A stretch of DNA of 40,125 bases from JAEYKI01 sp036679405 (GTDB taxonomy: Bacteria; Bacillota; Clostridia; Christensenellales; Christensenellaceae). The notes beneath the pieces are model-generated. The model did no database searches. It was not told the DNA's origin and saw nothing but the letters and a program-made list of their open reading frames with translations. Location: assembly GCA_036679405.1 (NCBI GenBank), contig JAVBVZ010000003.1, forward strand, positions 1 through 40,125. The letters run 5' to 3'. Positions within the stretch are counted from its first letter, which is position 1, and the number at the start of each line of letters is the position of its first letter. The position numbers and the translations under genes were made by a program. Below are positions 8,462 to 15,412 of this stretch, in pieces.

Positions 8462-9746
8462 TCTGCTGCGATTTGCGGGGCTTTATTTGTGGCGCAGAAA
8501 GACACGGGCAATCCTTACGGTAACGGGCGTGATCATAGGGACGACCTGCATTGTGTTGATGTTTGCGATTGGTCTTTCCAATTACCAGCAGTTTGAGGAA
8601 AGCGTGATGGCAAACCAGGACTTAACGCAGATACAGATCAACAACTATAATATGGGCGGAAGTTCGCAAAACAGTGGGATCACGGACAGCACCATCGCTT
8701 CCATATCGGCCATTGAGCATGTAAAAACGGTATCCCCCGAGATTTTCATTCCGGTTGTGATCGAGGCGGGTAAATACCAGGCAATGCTTCAATTGACGGG
8801 TATTGACCCGCCCGCGTTGTCCGGTGAATTTGCGGAAGGAAAAATGTTCAGCGGAAATATGCCCTCGATTGTTTTGGGAGCTAATGCTGTGCAGCAATTC
8901 ATCGATCCGCAAAATCCGCCGGATTACAGGGACATGGAAAGCTATCAGAATTACCGGCCGGACATTGATTTGCTAAGTACGCAGATGAGCATGACGATGG
9001 GATATGGTATGGAGAATGATCCAGATTCCGATGTGCCTGCATCTAAAATATACCGCGCTTCCGTATCCGGCATTTTAGAGGGAGCACAAGACGAGCAAAG
9101 CTATGGCGCGTATATCAGCCTGGATACGGCCAGACAAATGATCCGGGAGAACCGGAAGCTGGCCGAGCAGCTGGGCGCGAGTGAAAACTCTTACCAGACG
9201 GCAATCATTCAGGTGGACGAACTCGACAATGTGGAGGCGGTGTTGGAGCAGGTGAAACAGCTTGGGTTTGAGACGTACAGTCCGACCGAATGGATCACCC
9301 AGATGCAGGAAGAACAGTCCCGCCAGCAGGGGCAGCTTTTTGCGATCGGGTTTATCTCTCTGATCGTATCCGCTATCGGGATCGCAAACACCATGTATGC
9401 CAGCATTTTAGAACGCAGGCGGGATATCGGTATCATGAAAGTGGTAGGGATGCGTATTGGCAAGATTCGGCTTTTGTTTCTTGCGGAAGCGGCGTTTATT
9501 GGCTTGATCGGCGGCGCGATTGGTATTGCCGTAAGTTATATAGCAGCATTCATTATCGGCTCCGGAGGAGAGGACACGATGTTCCTTGGAATGTATTTTG
9601 CTGCGGGAATGAGTATACAGATTCCTGTATGGCTTTCTTTGATGGCGCTTGGGATCGCAGCCGGCGTAGGTATTATTTCAGGCGTATACCCTGCCTACAA
9701 GGCGACAAAAATAAGCCCTTTGGAAGCTATGCGGGGAATAAACTGA
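8448..9746 (+). CDS. MacB-like ABC transporter permease (FtsX superfamily)
   Basis: A 432-residue permease with one N-terminal membrane helix (about 18-40), a large extracytoplasmic region (about 45-285) and three C-terminal helices (about 300-320, 350-385, 395-420). This is the MacB topology: a MacB periplasmic-core-like domain followed by the FtsX domain. Recognisable FtsX-domain features are the LERRRDIGIMKVVGM segment and the final AYKATKISPLEAMR. ATG 8448 has GGAGG seven bases upstream and overlaps the CARDB-like gene by 14 bp. It should form a dimer powered by the ATPase at 6219. Such systems export or shed peptides and lipoproteins in other bacteria, but the substrate here is unknown. 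Confidence 0.88.
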   Translation: MRMNDLLRFAGLYLWRRKTRAILTVTGVIIGTTCIVLMFAIGLSNYQQFEESVMANQDLTQIQINNYNMGGSSQNSGITDSTIASISAIEHVKTVSPEIFIPVVIEAGKYQAMLQLTGIDPPALSGEFAEGKMFSGNMPSIVLGANAVQQFIDPQNPPDYRDMESYQNYRPDIDLLSTQMSMTMGYGMENDPDSDVPASKIYRASVSGILEGAQDEQSYGAYISLDTARQMIRENRKLAEQLGASENSYQTAIIQVDELDNVEAVLEQVKQLGFETYSPTEWITQMQEEQSRQQGQLFAIGFISLIVSAIGIANTMYASILERRRDIGIMKVVGMRIGKIRLLFLAEAAFIGLIGGAIGIAVSYIAAFIIGSGGEDTMFLGMYFAAGMSIQIPVWLSLMALGIAAGVGIISGVYPAYKATKISPLEAMRGIN

Positions 9747-9765
9747 CACGGGAGAAACAGAAGTC

Positions 9766-10233
9766 ATGAAAACAAAGAAAGATAAATTCTGGATCATCTT
9801 ACTCATGGTTGTTGTATTGGTTGTTTTGCTGCGCGTGTTTGTTTTTGAATTTGTGAATATTGCAGGCGAATCCATGGCGCCGACGCTCAGGGACGGGCAG
9901 TTGATTGGTATCTATAAGGCGAACTATACGCCTGAACGGGGGAATATCATTGTACTGGATGCTCCGAATGGAATGGAGTTGGTCAAACGCGTGATCGGCC
10001 TGCCGGGAGAAACATTGGAAATCAAAGAAGGCGTTGTGTATATTGACGGCACGGCACTGGAGCAGAAATTCCAGTATTCTTCCACAGTGAAAGACTCAAT
10101 GCCGCCACTGGAAATCCCTGCGGGCAGCGTTTTTGTAATGGGAGACAACCGCGATCACAATACGGACAGCCGCGTCATTGGGCCTATATTAATACAGTCG
10201 ATCAGAGGAAAAATGATTTTTGTAGTTTGGTAA
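9766..10233 (+). CDS. lepB: Type I signal peptidase
   Basis: A 155-residue signal peptidase of the short Gram-positive type. It has a single N-terminal membrane anchor (about 9-30), the box B motif GESMAPTL with the catalytic serine at residue 36, the box D motif VKRVIGLPGE with the general-base lysine at 74, and the box E motif MGDNRDHNTDSR near the end. It cleaves Sec signal peptides at the outer face of the membrane. It starts 19 bp after the MacB-like permease gene and closes the operon, so it may be a dedicated peptidase for the small secreted protein or the CARDB-like protein. A genome usually has another housekeeping copy. Confidence 0.92.
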   Translation: MKTKKDKFWIILLMVVVLVVLLRVFVFEFVNIAGESMAPTLRDGQLIGIYKANYTPERGNIIVLDAPNGMELVKRVIGLPGETLEIKEGVVYIDGTALEQKFQYSSTVKDSMPPLEIPAGSVFVMGDNRDHNTDSRVIGPILIQSIRGKMIFVVW

Positions 10234-10324
10234 GTTTCTTTTCATTGATATGCAAAATGGCGCTCGTTTTGGACAGAACAAACATTGGCAGGCAGCTTTT
10301 AGTTTGGAATAATTGGATTATAAC

Positions 10325-10357
10325 AAGGATGGTTGCCTTTGCAAAGCCATCCTTTTT
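10325..10357 (+). terminator. Rho-independent terminator after the export locus
   Basis: AAGGATGG (10325-10332) pairs perfectly with CCATCCTT (10347-10354), inner TTGC/GCAA pairs extend the stem, and a T-run follows. It ends the operon that finishes with the signal peptidase gene. Confidence 0.85.
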
Positions 10358-10399
10358 CAGTATGAGGAAAGGATAGTACCGGAGAACATAGATAGGACG

Positions 10400-10450
10400 T
10401 GCCGAAAAAAAGCATATTCGGCAGGTATATTTTTTGTACGCTTTTTTCGG
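10400..10450. repeat. Overlapping inverted repeats in the gap before the mobile region
   Basis: TGCCGAA (10400-10406) pairs with TTCGGCA (10417-10423). The same left arm region, CCGAAAAAAAGC (10402-10413), can instead pair with GCTTTTTTCGG (10440-10450). The two foldings exclude each other. The rest of the 10234-10573 gap holds the terminator above and nothing else I can support. Confidence 0.4.
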
Positions 10451-10573
10451 AATAAAAACAGAAAGAGAAATCAGCAGAGCGGCAATATATAGTTACTAAA
10501 TAAAATTTTCGTCATTTTTTTGATCAAAAAGAAAGGAGAAAAATCAGAAAGCCAGCGATCTATTATTTAGCTA

Positions 10574-10816
10574 ATGCAAGCAGCATCAAAATTGTCTGTT
10601 CAATTTTTAAAGAATGGATGCTATCTTTTTTCTTTAGATGGTCGATTAAAGAAAAATAAAGACAATTCGATTTATGTACTTAATTTTACGCGTATAACAC
10701 AATTCAGTGATGCTAACCAAAATGCTCAGGTAATGGCAAAGGCCATCCTGGACATTTTTAGTTATATGGTAGCGGTCCAAGAATATGCCAGGCCGCCGCC
10801 AAATCTCCGCTTTTGA
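10574..10816 (+). CDS. Hypothetical small protein next to the sigma-like regulator
   Basis: An 80-residue open frame with a hydrophobic segment around residues 55-70 and a Pro-rich end. No clear ribosome binding site precedes the ATG, and I do not recognise the sequence. It sits 33 bp before the sigma-factor-like gene on the same strand, in the position where conjugative elements often carry small accessory genes. It could be real or the 3' remnant of a longer gene. Confidence 0.35.
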   Translation: MQAASKLSVQFLKNGCYLFSLDGRLKKNKDNSIYVLNFTRITQFSDANQNAQVMAKAILDIFSYMVAVQEYARPPPNLRF

Positions 10817-10849
10817 TTTTCAAGAAAATTCAAAACGGAGGTTATAAAA

Positions 10850-11272
10850 ATGAAAAAAATTAATTTAAGGGAGCATTATCCCTATTACAAATCCGATTGC
10901 AATATTGAGGTGCCGGACGAAGTGGCTATGCTGCTACATGACTTTGAATTGCGAGAGGCGGCCTATAGGCTGCGCGCTTACCGTTATAAAGCTTATTATT
11001 CCCTGGATCGGGGCGACGGCATAGAACGAAACATTTTGTTTGTTGCACTTTCACCTTGTGAAATATATGAGCGGAAGATTTTATATGAAGAACTTAATAC
11101 TGCTATCACATCTTTGCCGGAGAAACAGGCCAGGCGGATCTATGCCTATTATTTTCTCAATATGAGCAAAACGGCGATAGCAAAAGCCGAGGGCATAAGT
11201 GAAAGTGCTGTTCGAGATTGTATTAAGCGGGGCCTTCGGAGTATGAAAAAATACATGAATAAATTTCGCTAG
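10850..11272 (+). CDS. Sigma-70 region-4-like regulator of a mobile element
   Basis: A 140-residue protein with an acidic/basic N-terminal half and a C-terminal helix-turn-helix (about 90-140, including LPEKQARRIYAYYF, MSKTAIAKAEGISESAVR and a basic end). This is the sigma-70 region 4 pattern without regions 1-3. ACGGAGG precedes the ATG at a good distance. Short sigma-like proteins of this size are typical of Firmicutes integrative and conjugative elements, where they control element genes. The recombinase gene about 700 bp downstream fits that setting. It could act as a DNA-binding activator rather than a true sigma factor. Confidence 0.75.
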   Translation: MKKINLREHYPYYKSDCNIEVPDEVAMLLHDFELREAAYRLRAYRYKAYYSLDRGDGIERNILFVALSPCEIYERKILYEELNTAITSLPEKQARRIYAYYFLNMSKTAIAKAEGISESAVRDCIKRGLRSMKKYMNKFR

Positions 11273-11332
11273 TGTCCTGCGAGTTTGTTTGAAAAATGAA
11301 ATGGTTAATAGAGAGTGATTTTTCCTCTCATA

Positions 11333-11655
11333 GTTGAACCTTGAAAATTTCATATACGGTATTCAGGTACATTACCCGTGCGGCTCCGAAAGGGCAAGCG
11401 GCATAAGAGGCGGCGCGACGACGGCTTGAAAACAAGAGCAAGAGCGATCAACGCAACTCCTAGACCCGGCTGTGGCAGGCCGGGCGCGATGACAACGTGC
11501 GGGGGATAATGATACTTCCTCACGGCCCCCTATAGACTTGGGGGGAGACTCTGTGTTATGTAGCGGAGCTATGATGCGGCAAAGCTGCCCGCAGCCTGGA
11601 TATTCCCACTTGCCGGGGACGCGTGGCAAATACGGCGGAAAATCGACAGCGGAGA
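11333..11655 (+). other. Highly structured GC-rich non-coding region
   Basis: About 320 bases without a convincing gene but with several potential hairpins: CCCGGC/GCCGGG at 11465-11470 and 11479-11484, CCCCC/GGGGG at 11526-11530 and 11540-11544, and TGCC/GGCA at 11611-11614 and 11625-11628. The composition is clearly more GC-rich than the flanking genes. It lies between the sigma-like gene and small genes leading into the recombinase, so it may be a leader or structured RNA of the element, or an origin of transfer. I could not find a group II intron domain V or a reverse transcriptase. Confidence 0.4.
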
Positions 11656-11656
11656 C

Positions 11657-11697
11657 CATGGGCTGGCTTTGTGCTTTTTACATAAGGCCAGCCTATT
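11657..11697 (+). other. Leader hairpin with GGCTGGC stem
   Basis: GGCTGGC (11661-11667) pairs with GCCAGCC (11687-11693), 37 bp before the small gene at 11730. A look-alike hairpin with the same ATGGGCTGGC lead-in occurs at 13715-13759 before the excisionase gene, so the pair may have a shared regulatory job. No long T-run follows. Confidence 0.5.
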
Positions 11698-11729
11698 CCT
11701 GCGTTGTCGGATATAAAAGGGGAAGTAAA

Positions 11730-11867
11730 ATGAAAAAGAAAGTTGAAAACCGGATACGCAATTTCAAGATCTCATTTAATAACAGGAATCCGATAGATTA
11801 TATTACTCTGTTAACTGCAATAATGGGTTGCATTTATGAATGCCAATATAACGAATCGAAAATTTGA
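11730..11867 (+). CDS. Small protein (45 residues) upstream of the recombinase
   Basis: A short frame starting with MKKKVENRIRNFK and ending YNESKI. GGGGAAG lies six bases upstream of the ATG, a plausible ribosome binding site. The N-terminal half is basic and the C-terminal half more hydrophobic. I do not recognise it. It could also be a fragment of a longer protein that continues in another frame, because a second open frame overlaps its end. Confidence 0.4.
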   Translation: MKKKVENRIRNFKISFNNRNPIDYITLLTAIMGCIYECQYNESKI

Positions 11868-11952
11868 CATCCTTGATTTAAAAATGGAAGCTGATACACT
11901 GAAGATAACCTACCAGTACCTTGATAATGGAATATTGTTTATGCTGCATTAG
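11836..11952 (+). CDS. Overlapping micro-ORF (38 residues), uncertain
   Basis: A second frame, MNANITNRKFDILDLKMEAD and onward to a TAG at 11950-11952, overlaps the end of the preceding small gene by 32 bp and stops 25 bp before the recombinase start. Its residue make-up looks protein-like. There is no clear ribosome binding site; coupling to the upstream frame would be needed. It may be the other half of a frameshifted gene. Confidence 0.25.
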   Translation: MNANITNRKFDILDLKMEADTLKITYQYLDNGILFMLH

Positions 11953-11977
11953 TTTCCTATCTATTAAGGAGGAAACA

Positions 11978-13807
11978 ATGAAAGCGTTAGAAAAAATCAG
12001 AGAAAAGAAAGGAACGGTACGAGCGGCGGTTTATGCGAGGTTTTCTTCAGATAATCAGAGGGACGAATCGATCGACGCTCAGCTTCGGGCAATAAACGAA
12101 TATGCAAAACGGAACGATATCCTGGTCGTTTCTGAATACATTGACCGCGCAAAATCTGCGATGACGGATAACCGCCCTGAGTTTTTGACGATGATCAAAG
12201 ATGCAAAGAAAGATCTTTTTGATGTGGTCATTGTCCATAAACTCGACAGATTCGCAAGAAACCGAAGCGACAGTATTGGTTATCGGACAGAGCTCAAAAG
12301 ATACGGGATTTCTCTAATAAGCGTTTTGGAGTATCTGGACGACGAGAGCCCGGAAAGTATTATCCTGGAGAGCGTGCTTGAAGCCATGGCTGAATACTAT
12401 TCCAAAAACCTCGCCAGGGAAGTACGAAAGGGCATGAACGAAAATGCGCTGAAGGGATTGCATACCGGCGGCAGCGGAGCACTGGGCTATAACGTTGATC
12501 CGAATACCAGAAAATATATTATCAATGAATGGGAAGCGGAAGCTGTCCGGATAATATTTCAGATGTATATCGAAGGGAGCGGCTATAACGTAATCGCAGA
12601 TGCTCTGAATGCTCAAGGATATAAGACCAAAATGAACAAGCCTTTTGGCAAAGGATCAATATCCAGCATTCTTAGAAATGAACGGTATACCGGCGTCTAC
12701 ATTTTCAACCGCTTGTCATCTAAAGATATAGATGGTAAAAGAAACAACCACCTCTATAAGGATGAAAGCGAAATGGTGCGTATTGAGGGTGGGATGCCGC
12801 AGATCATATCTAAGGAAGATTACCAACTGGCCCAGAGGAAAATGGAATCGCGCAGACGAGTCAGGGCTTGCAATAATGCAAAGGAAGTCTACCTGTTATC
12901 CAGAAAGGTATTCTGCGGTGAATGCGGGAGAGTGTATACAGGCAACAGAAAGAACTCGGGACGTAAAAAAACGCTGCATGTAACCTATGCCTGTACCGGG
13001 AGAAAGAGCCGGAACGGCTGCACAAACACGGAAATTCGCAGGGAATACCTTGAAACCTTTGTTATGGAGAAGCTTGCCGATTATCTTTTTGATGAGACAC
13101 TGATCCCGAAAATTTGTGAGGCCTATGGCGACTATCAACTGAGCAAGAATGCTGGACATTTAAAGACAAAAGAGAATTATGAGAAAAGGAAAAAAGAAGT
13201 AACGAAATCCATCGATAATATTGTTGAAATGATTATGCAGTCACCGTCAACCGTACTGGCTGAGAAGCTCAGTGAGCTTGAACAGGAAAAAGAACGTCTG
13301 AATGACAGTTATAAGGAGATTTGTAAGAATGCCGACATTCAAAATCTCGATGAAGAAGAAATCACTCAGATGTTCAAGGTTGCGAGAAATCAACTCGAAG
13401 TCGGAACGCTTAAAATGACGAAGATCTTGGTTGAAACATTTATCGATAAGGTGCTTGTCTATAAGGACAGGATAGAGATTGTGTTCAATTTCTGCAAGGA
13501 TATTTCAAAAACCCAGGAGGTAGAGGATATCGTAAATTTTAATCGACTTCGGGAAGGATGTGATAAAAAGCAGGAATATATTCATAGACAATCACCTGAT
13601 GCAATATTGTGTGTCGGGGGCTCGACTCCTGTCGCCTCCACCACAATATCCGCACAAATGGAAGTACCTGTAAAAGGGGTTGCTTCCATTTTTTTTGCGA
13701 GAAAACCAAAGGAAACTATGGGCTGGCATTGTGGCATCTTGGAATGGGGCCAGCATAGTTCTGTGCCGTTTTTATCAGATAACAATAAAGGAGGTTTAAA
13801 ATGTTAA
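11978..13807 (+). CDS. Large serine recombinase with abnormal C-terminal extension
   Basis: A 609-residue site-specific recombinase. Residues 15-165 form the resolvase catalytic domain (VYARFSSDNQ, nucleophile serine about 23; KLDRFARN). Residues 165-290 form the recombinase domain (GALGYNVD, NEWEAEAVRIIFQMY). A zinc ribbon near 308-350 has the cysteine pairs FCGECG and CTGR...GCTN, and a coiled coil covers about 385-470. Such enzymes integrate and excise conjugative elements. I start at ATG 11978 because AAGGAGG is seven bases upstream. Family members usually end near residue 530. From about residue 546 the frame reads through a tmRNA 3' end-like sequence and its terminator, so the last 64 residues are probably not native. 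Whether the enzyme still works is unknown. Confidence 0.88.
   Translation: MKALEKIREKKGTVRAAVYARFSSDNQRDESIDAQLRAINEYAKRNDILVVSEYIDRAKSAMTDNRPEFLTMIKDAKKDLFDVVIVHKLDRFARNRSDSIGYRTELKRYGISLISVLEYLDDESPESIILESVLEAMAEYYSKNLAREVRKGMNENALKGLHTGGSGALGYNVDPNTRKYIINEWEAEAVRIIFQMYIEGSGYNVIADALNAQGYKTKMNKPFGKGSISSILRNERYTGVYIFNRLSSKDIDGKRNNHLYKDESEMVRIEGGMPQIISKEDYQLAQRKMESRRRVRACNNAKEVYLLSRKVFCGECGRVYTGNRKNSGRKKTLHVTYACTGRKSRNGCTNTEIRREYLETFVMEKLADYLFDETLIPKICEAYGDYQLSKNAGHLKTKENYEKRKKEVTKSIDNIVEMIMQSPSTVLAEKLSELEQEKERLNDSYKEICKNADIQNLDEEEITQMFKVARNQLEVGTLKMTKILVETFIDKVLVYKDRIEIVFNFCKDISKTQEVEDIVNFNRLREGCDKKQEYIHRQSPDAILCVGGSTPVASTTISAQMEVPVKGVASIFFARKPKETMGWHCGILEWGQHSSVPFLSDNNKGGLKC
13614..13643 (+). 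other. tmRNA 3' end-like sequence (attachment-site scar)
   Basis: The string CTCGACTCC followed by CGCCTCCACCA matches the T-loop, acceptor strand and CCA of Firmicutes tmRNA (ssrA) 3' ends. The T-stem is imperfect, and no 5' half or tag-peptide region is present upstream, so this is a fragment. The 3' ends of tmRNA and tRNA genes are classic integration sites. It lies inside the recombinase reading frame and is followed by a terminator. A tRNA 3' end is an alternative origin. Confidence 0.55.
13656..13696 (+). terminator. Terminator downstream of the tmRNA-like fragment
   Basis: AAATGGAAG (13656-13664) pairs with CTTCCATTT (13683-13691), with an eight-T run at 13689-13696. It is placed as a terminator of a stable RNA gene would be, supporting the idea that host ssrA-derived DNA starts here. 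It also lies within the recombinase frame, which is unusual for a coding region. Confidence 0.7.
13715..13759 (+). other. Hairpin before the excisionase gene
   Basis: ACTATGGGCTGGC (13715-13727) pairs with GCCAGCATAGT (13749-13759) with a small bulge. It resembles the hairpin at 11657-11697 and stands 41 bp before the excisionase start. It is probably part of the leader that controls excisionase/integrase expression. Confidence 0.5.
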
Positions 13808-14007
13808 ACAAGTATTTTGCAGAAAATGAATTGCCGTTGATGCTCAACGTATCTGATGTTGCAGGTATTCTGGGCATATCGCGTGCATTTGCATATAATC
13901 TTTTTCATGCACAAGATTTTCCCGTTATTGTTATAGGAAAACGTAGAATCGTAAAAAAAGATAGCTTTCTTAATTGGCTTCAAGAAAAAGAAGGGGCGGA
14001 AAAATAA
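13801..14007 (+). CDS. xis: Excisionase-like helix-turn-helix protein
   Basis: A 68-residue protein with a MerR/AlpA-type winged helix: LMLNVSDVAGILGISRAFAY forms the helix-turn-helix and the wing ends in GKRRIVKKDSFLNWL. This is the layout of small excisionases that bind DNA next to the attachment site and turn the integrase toward excision. AAAGGAGG precedes the ATG. The stop is two bases before the integrase start, the usual xis-int arrangement of Firmicutes integrative elements. Its first seven bases overlap the extended recombinase frame. Confidence 0.85.
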   Translation: MLNKYFAENELPLMLNVSDVAGILGISRAFAYNLFHAQDFPVIVIGKRRIVKKDSFLNWLQEKEGAEK

Positions 14008-14009
14008 CC

Positions 14010-15176
14010 ATGGCTAAGATGAAAAAACGAGCTGACGGCAGATATCAGAGCGTTATCATTATTGGAAGAAAGAGCGATGGCTCTTATATAAAAAAGTCCG
14101 TTTACGGAAGAACCAGGAAAGAGCTGGATGATAAAGTCGGAGAAGTAAAGCATCAGCTTAAGCTCGGTGTGCGTATTGATGACAATTCAACTTTTAAGGA
14201 AATAGCAGAAATCTGGCTTAACCATTACAGAAAGAATACGGAAGGTATATGGGCGGTAAACCAGCGTGCCGTTCTTGAAAACAGGTTGCTGCCTGTGCTC
14301 GGCTATAAAAGAATCAAAGAGATAACAAGATACGATCTTCAATCCATTATAAACGATATGAAAGAGAAGGGTTTATCAACAAGCACCATGAAAAAAGTGA
14401 AGATTATCGCAGCGCAGGTTTTTGAAGTTGCGCTGGATAAAAAAATCGTGATTGAAAATCCTTTTAAAAAAGTACTTGTGGAGGAAATTGCTCCGAAAGA
14501 AAGGCGGCCGCTTACCGATGACGAGATCAATCTTATTACAAACACTTGGCAAGGTCATAGAATGGGAGTTCCGGCAATGGTTATTCTCTATTGCGGTTTA
14601 AGGCGCGGCGAGATATTGGCCTTGAAATGGTCGGATATCGATTTTGCAAACAAGGAAATTCATATCAATAAAGCAATTATTCATATTCACGGAAAGCCTG
14701 TGTTGAAAGGGCCAAAATCCAAAGCGGGAATAAGGGATGTGCCAATCCCGAATTTTCTGGTGGAGTTATTAAAAAAGGTTAAACCGACATCCGAACTTTT
14801 TTGTCCTTCAGTCGAAGGCGAAGTCATGACCAGTGTGGCGTATAAACGCGCGTGGGACAGTTATTTGCATTATTTGAATATTCAAGCGGGTGGACGGGAT
14901 GCTTCTCGCATCAATCCAAAGGTTCAAAAAGTTGATAGAATAACGGCGCATATGCTCAGGCATACTTATGCCACCTTGCTTTATGATGCCAATGTGGATA
15001 TAAAATCGACGCAGAGGTATTTGGGACATAGCGACATTGAAACAACTCTGGAGATATATACCCATCTGACTAAACATAAACAGGATGAATCTATCCGGGC
15101 GATCAACAAACATTTTGAAGAACGGTTTATTCAAAAGGAATCTAAAAACAGATCAAAAGATGATAGAGAAAGATAG
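14010..15176 (+). CDS. int: Tyrosine integrase
   Basis: A 388-residue integrase. The N-terminal arm-binding region (1-50) begins KMKKRADGRYQS, followed by a SAM-like core-binding domain (55-165) and the catalytic domain (170-375). The catalytic set is present: Arg198 in GLRRGEIL, His314 and Arg317 in HMLRHT, His340 in YLGHSD, and nucleophile Tyr350 in EIYTHL. The start at 14010 follows AAGGGGCGG and lies two bases after the excisionase stop; upstream in-frame ATG 13974 lies inside xis and is less likely. It would insert an element at a tRNA-type site; the tRNA-Arg 3' half at 16714 is the best candidate scar in this window. Confidence 0.93.
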   Translation: MAKMKKRADGRYQSVIIIGRKSDGSYIKKSVYGRTRKELDDKVGEVKHQLKLGVRIDDNSTFKEIAEIWLNHYRKNTEGIWAVNQRAVLENRLLPVLGYKRIKEITRYDLQSIINDMKEKGLSTSTMKKVKIIAAQVFEVALDKKIVIENPFKKVLVEEIAPKERRPLTDDEINLITNTWQGHRMGVPAMVILYCGLRRGEILALKWSDIDFANKEIHINKAIIHIHGKPVLKGPKSKAGIRDVPIPNFLVELLKKVKPTSELFCPSVEGEVMTSVAYKRAWDSYLHYLNIQAGGRDASRINPKVQKVDRITAHMLRHTYATLLYDANVDIKSTQRYLGHSDIETTLEIYTHLTKHKQDESIRAINKHFEERFIQKESKNRSKDDRER

Positions 15177-15231
15177 CAAGGGGGCTTAAAAAATTGCATC
15201 GTAGCATAAAATATGTTACACAGAAAAAAAC

Positions 15232-15275
15232 GTTGACATCTTTGCCTTGAAACCGAACCGTTGGTAAATGTCAAC
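15232..15275. repeat. Inverted repeat downstream of the integrase
   Basis: GTTGACAT (15232-15239) and ATGTCAAC (15268-15275) are perfect 8-bp arms around 28 bp. The short direct repeats CAAGTAA and CAAGTCAAGTAA follow at 15295-15318. Such sequences next to an integrase gene may be arm or excisionase sites. The TTGACA inside the left arm has no matching -10 box at a good distance. Confidence 0.4.
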
Positions 15276-15412
15276 TTATATGTTTTTTAGCATTCAAGTA
15301 ACCATACAAGTCAAGTAAATACAGAGAAGCCCTTTTTTGTATATTAAGGATATTTTCATGTTGTATTGCCAAGACTTATATGGTAGACTAAGGTATAAGT
15401 TGGAGGTCATCC

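Noticed and set aside
11333..11655. Group II intron
   Set aside because: There is no domain V-like hairpin, no clear GTGCG...AY boundary pair and no reverse transcriptase frame.
15234..15262. Promoter with TTGACA behind the integrase gene
   Set aside because: No -10-like box lies 16-18 bases downstream; the hexamer is part of an inverted repeat.
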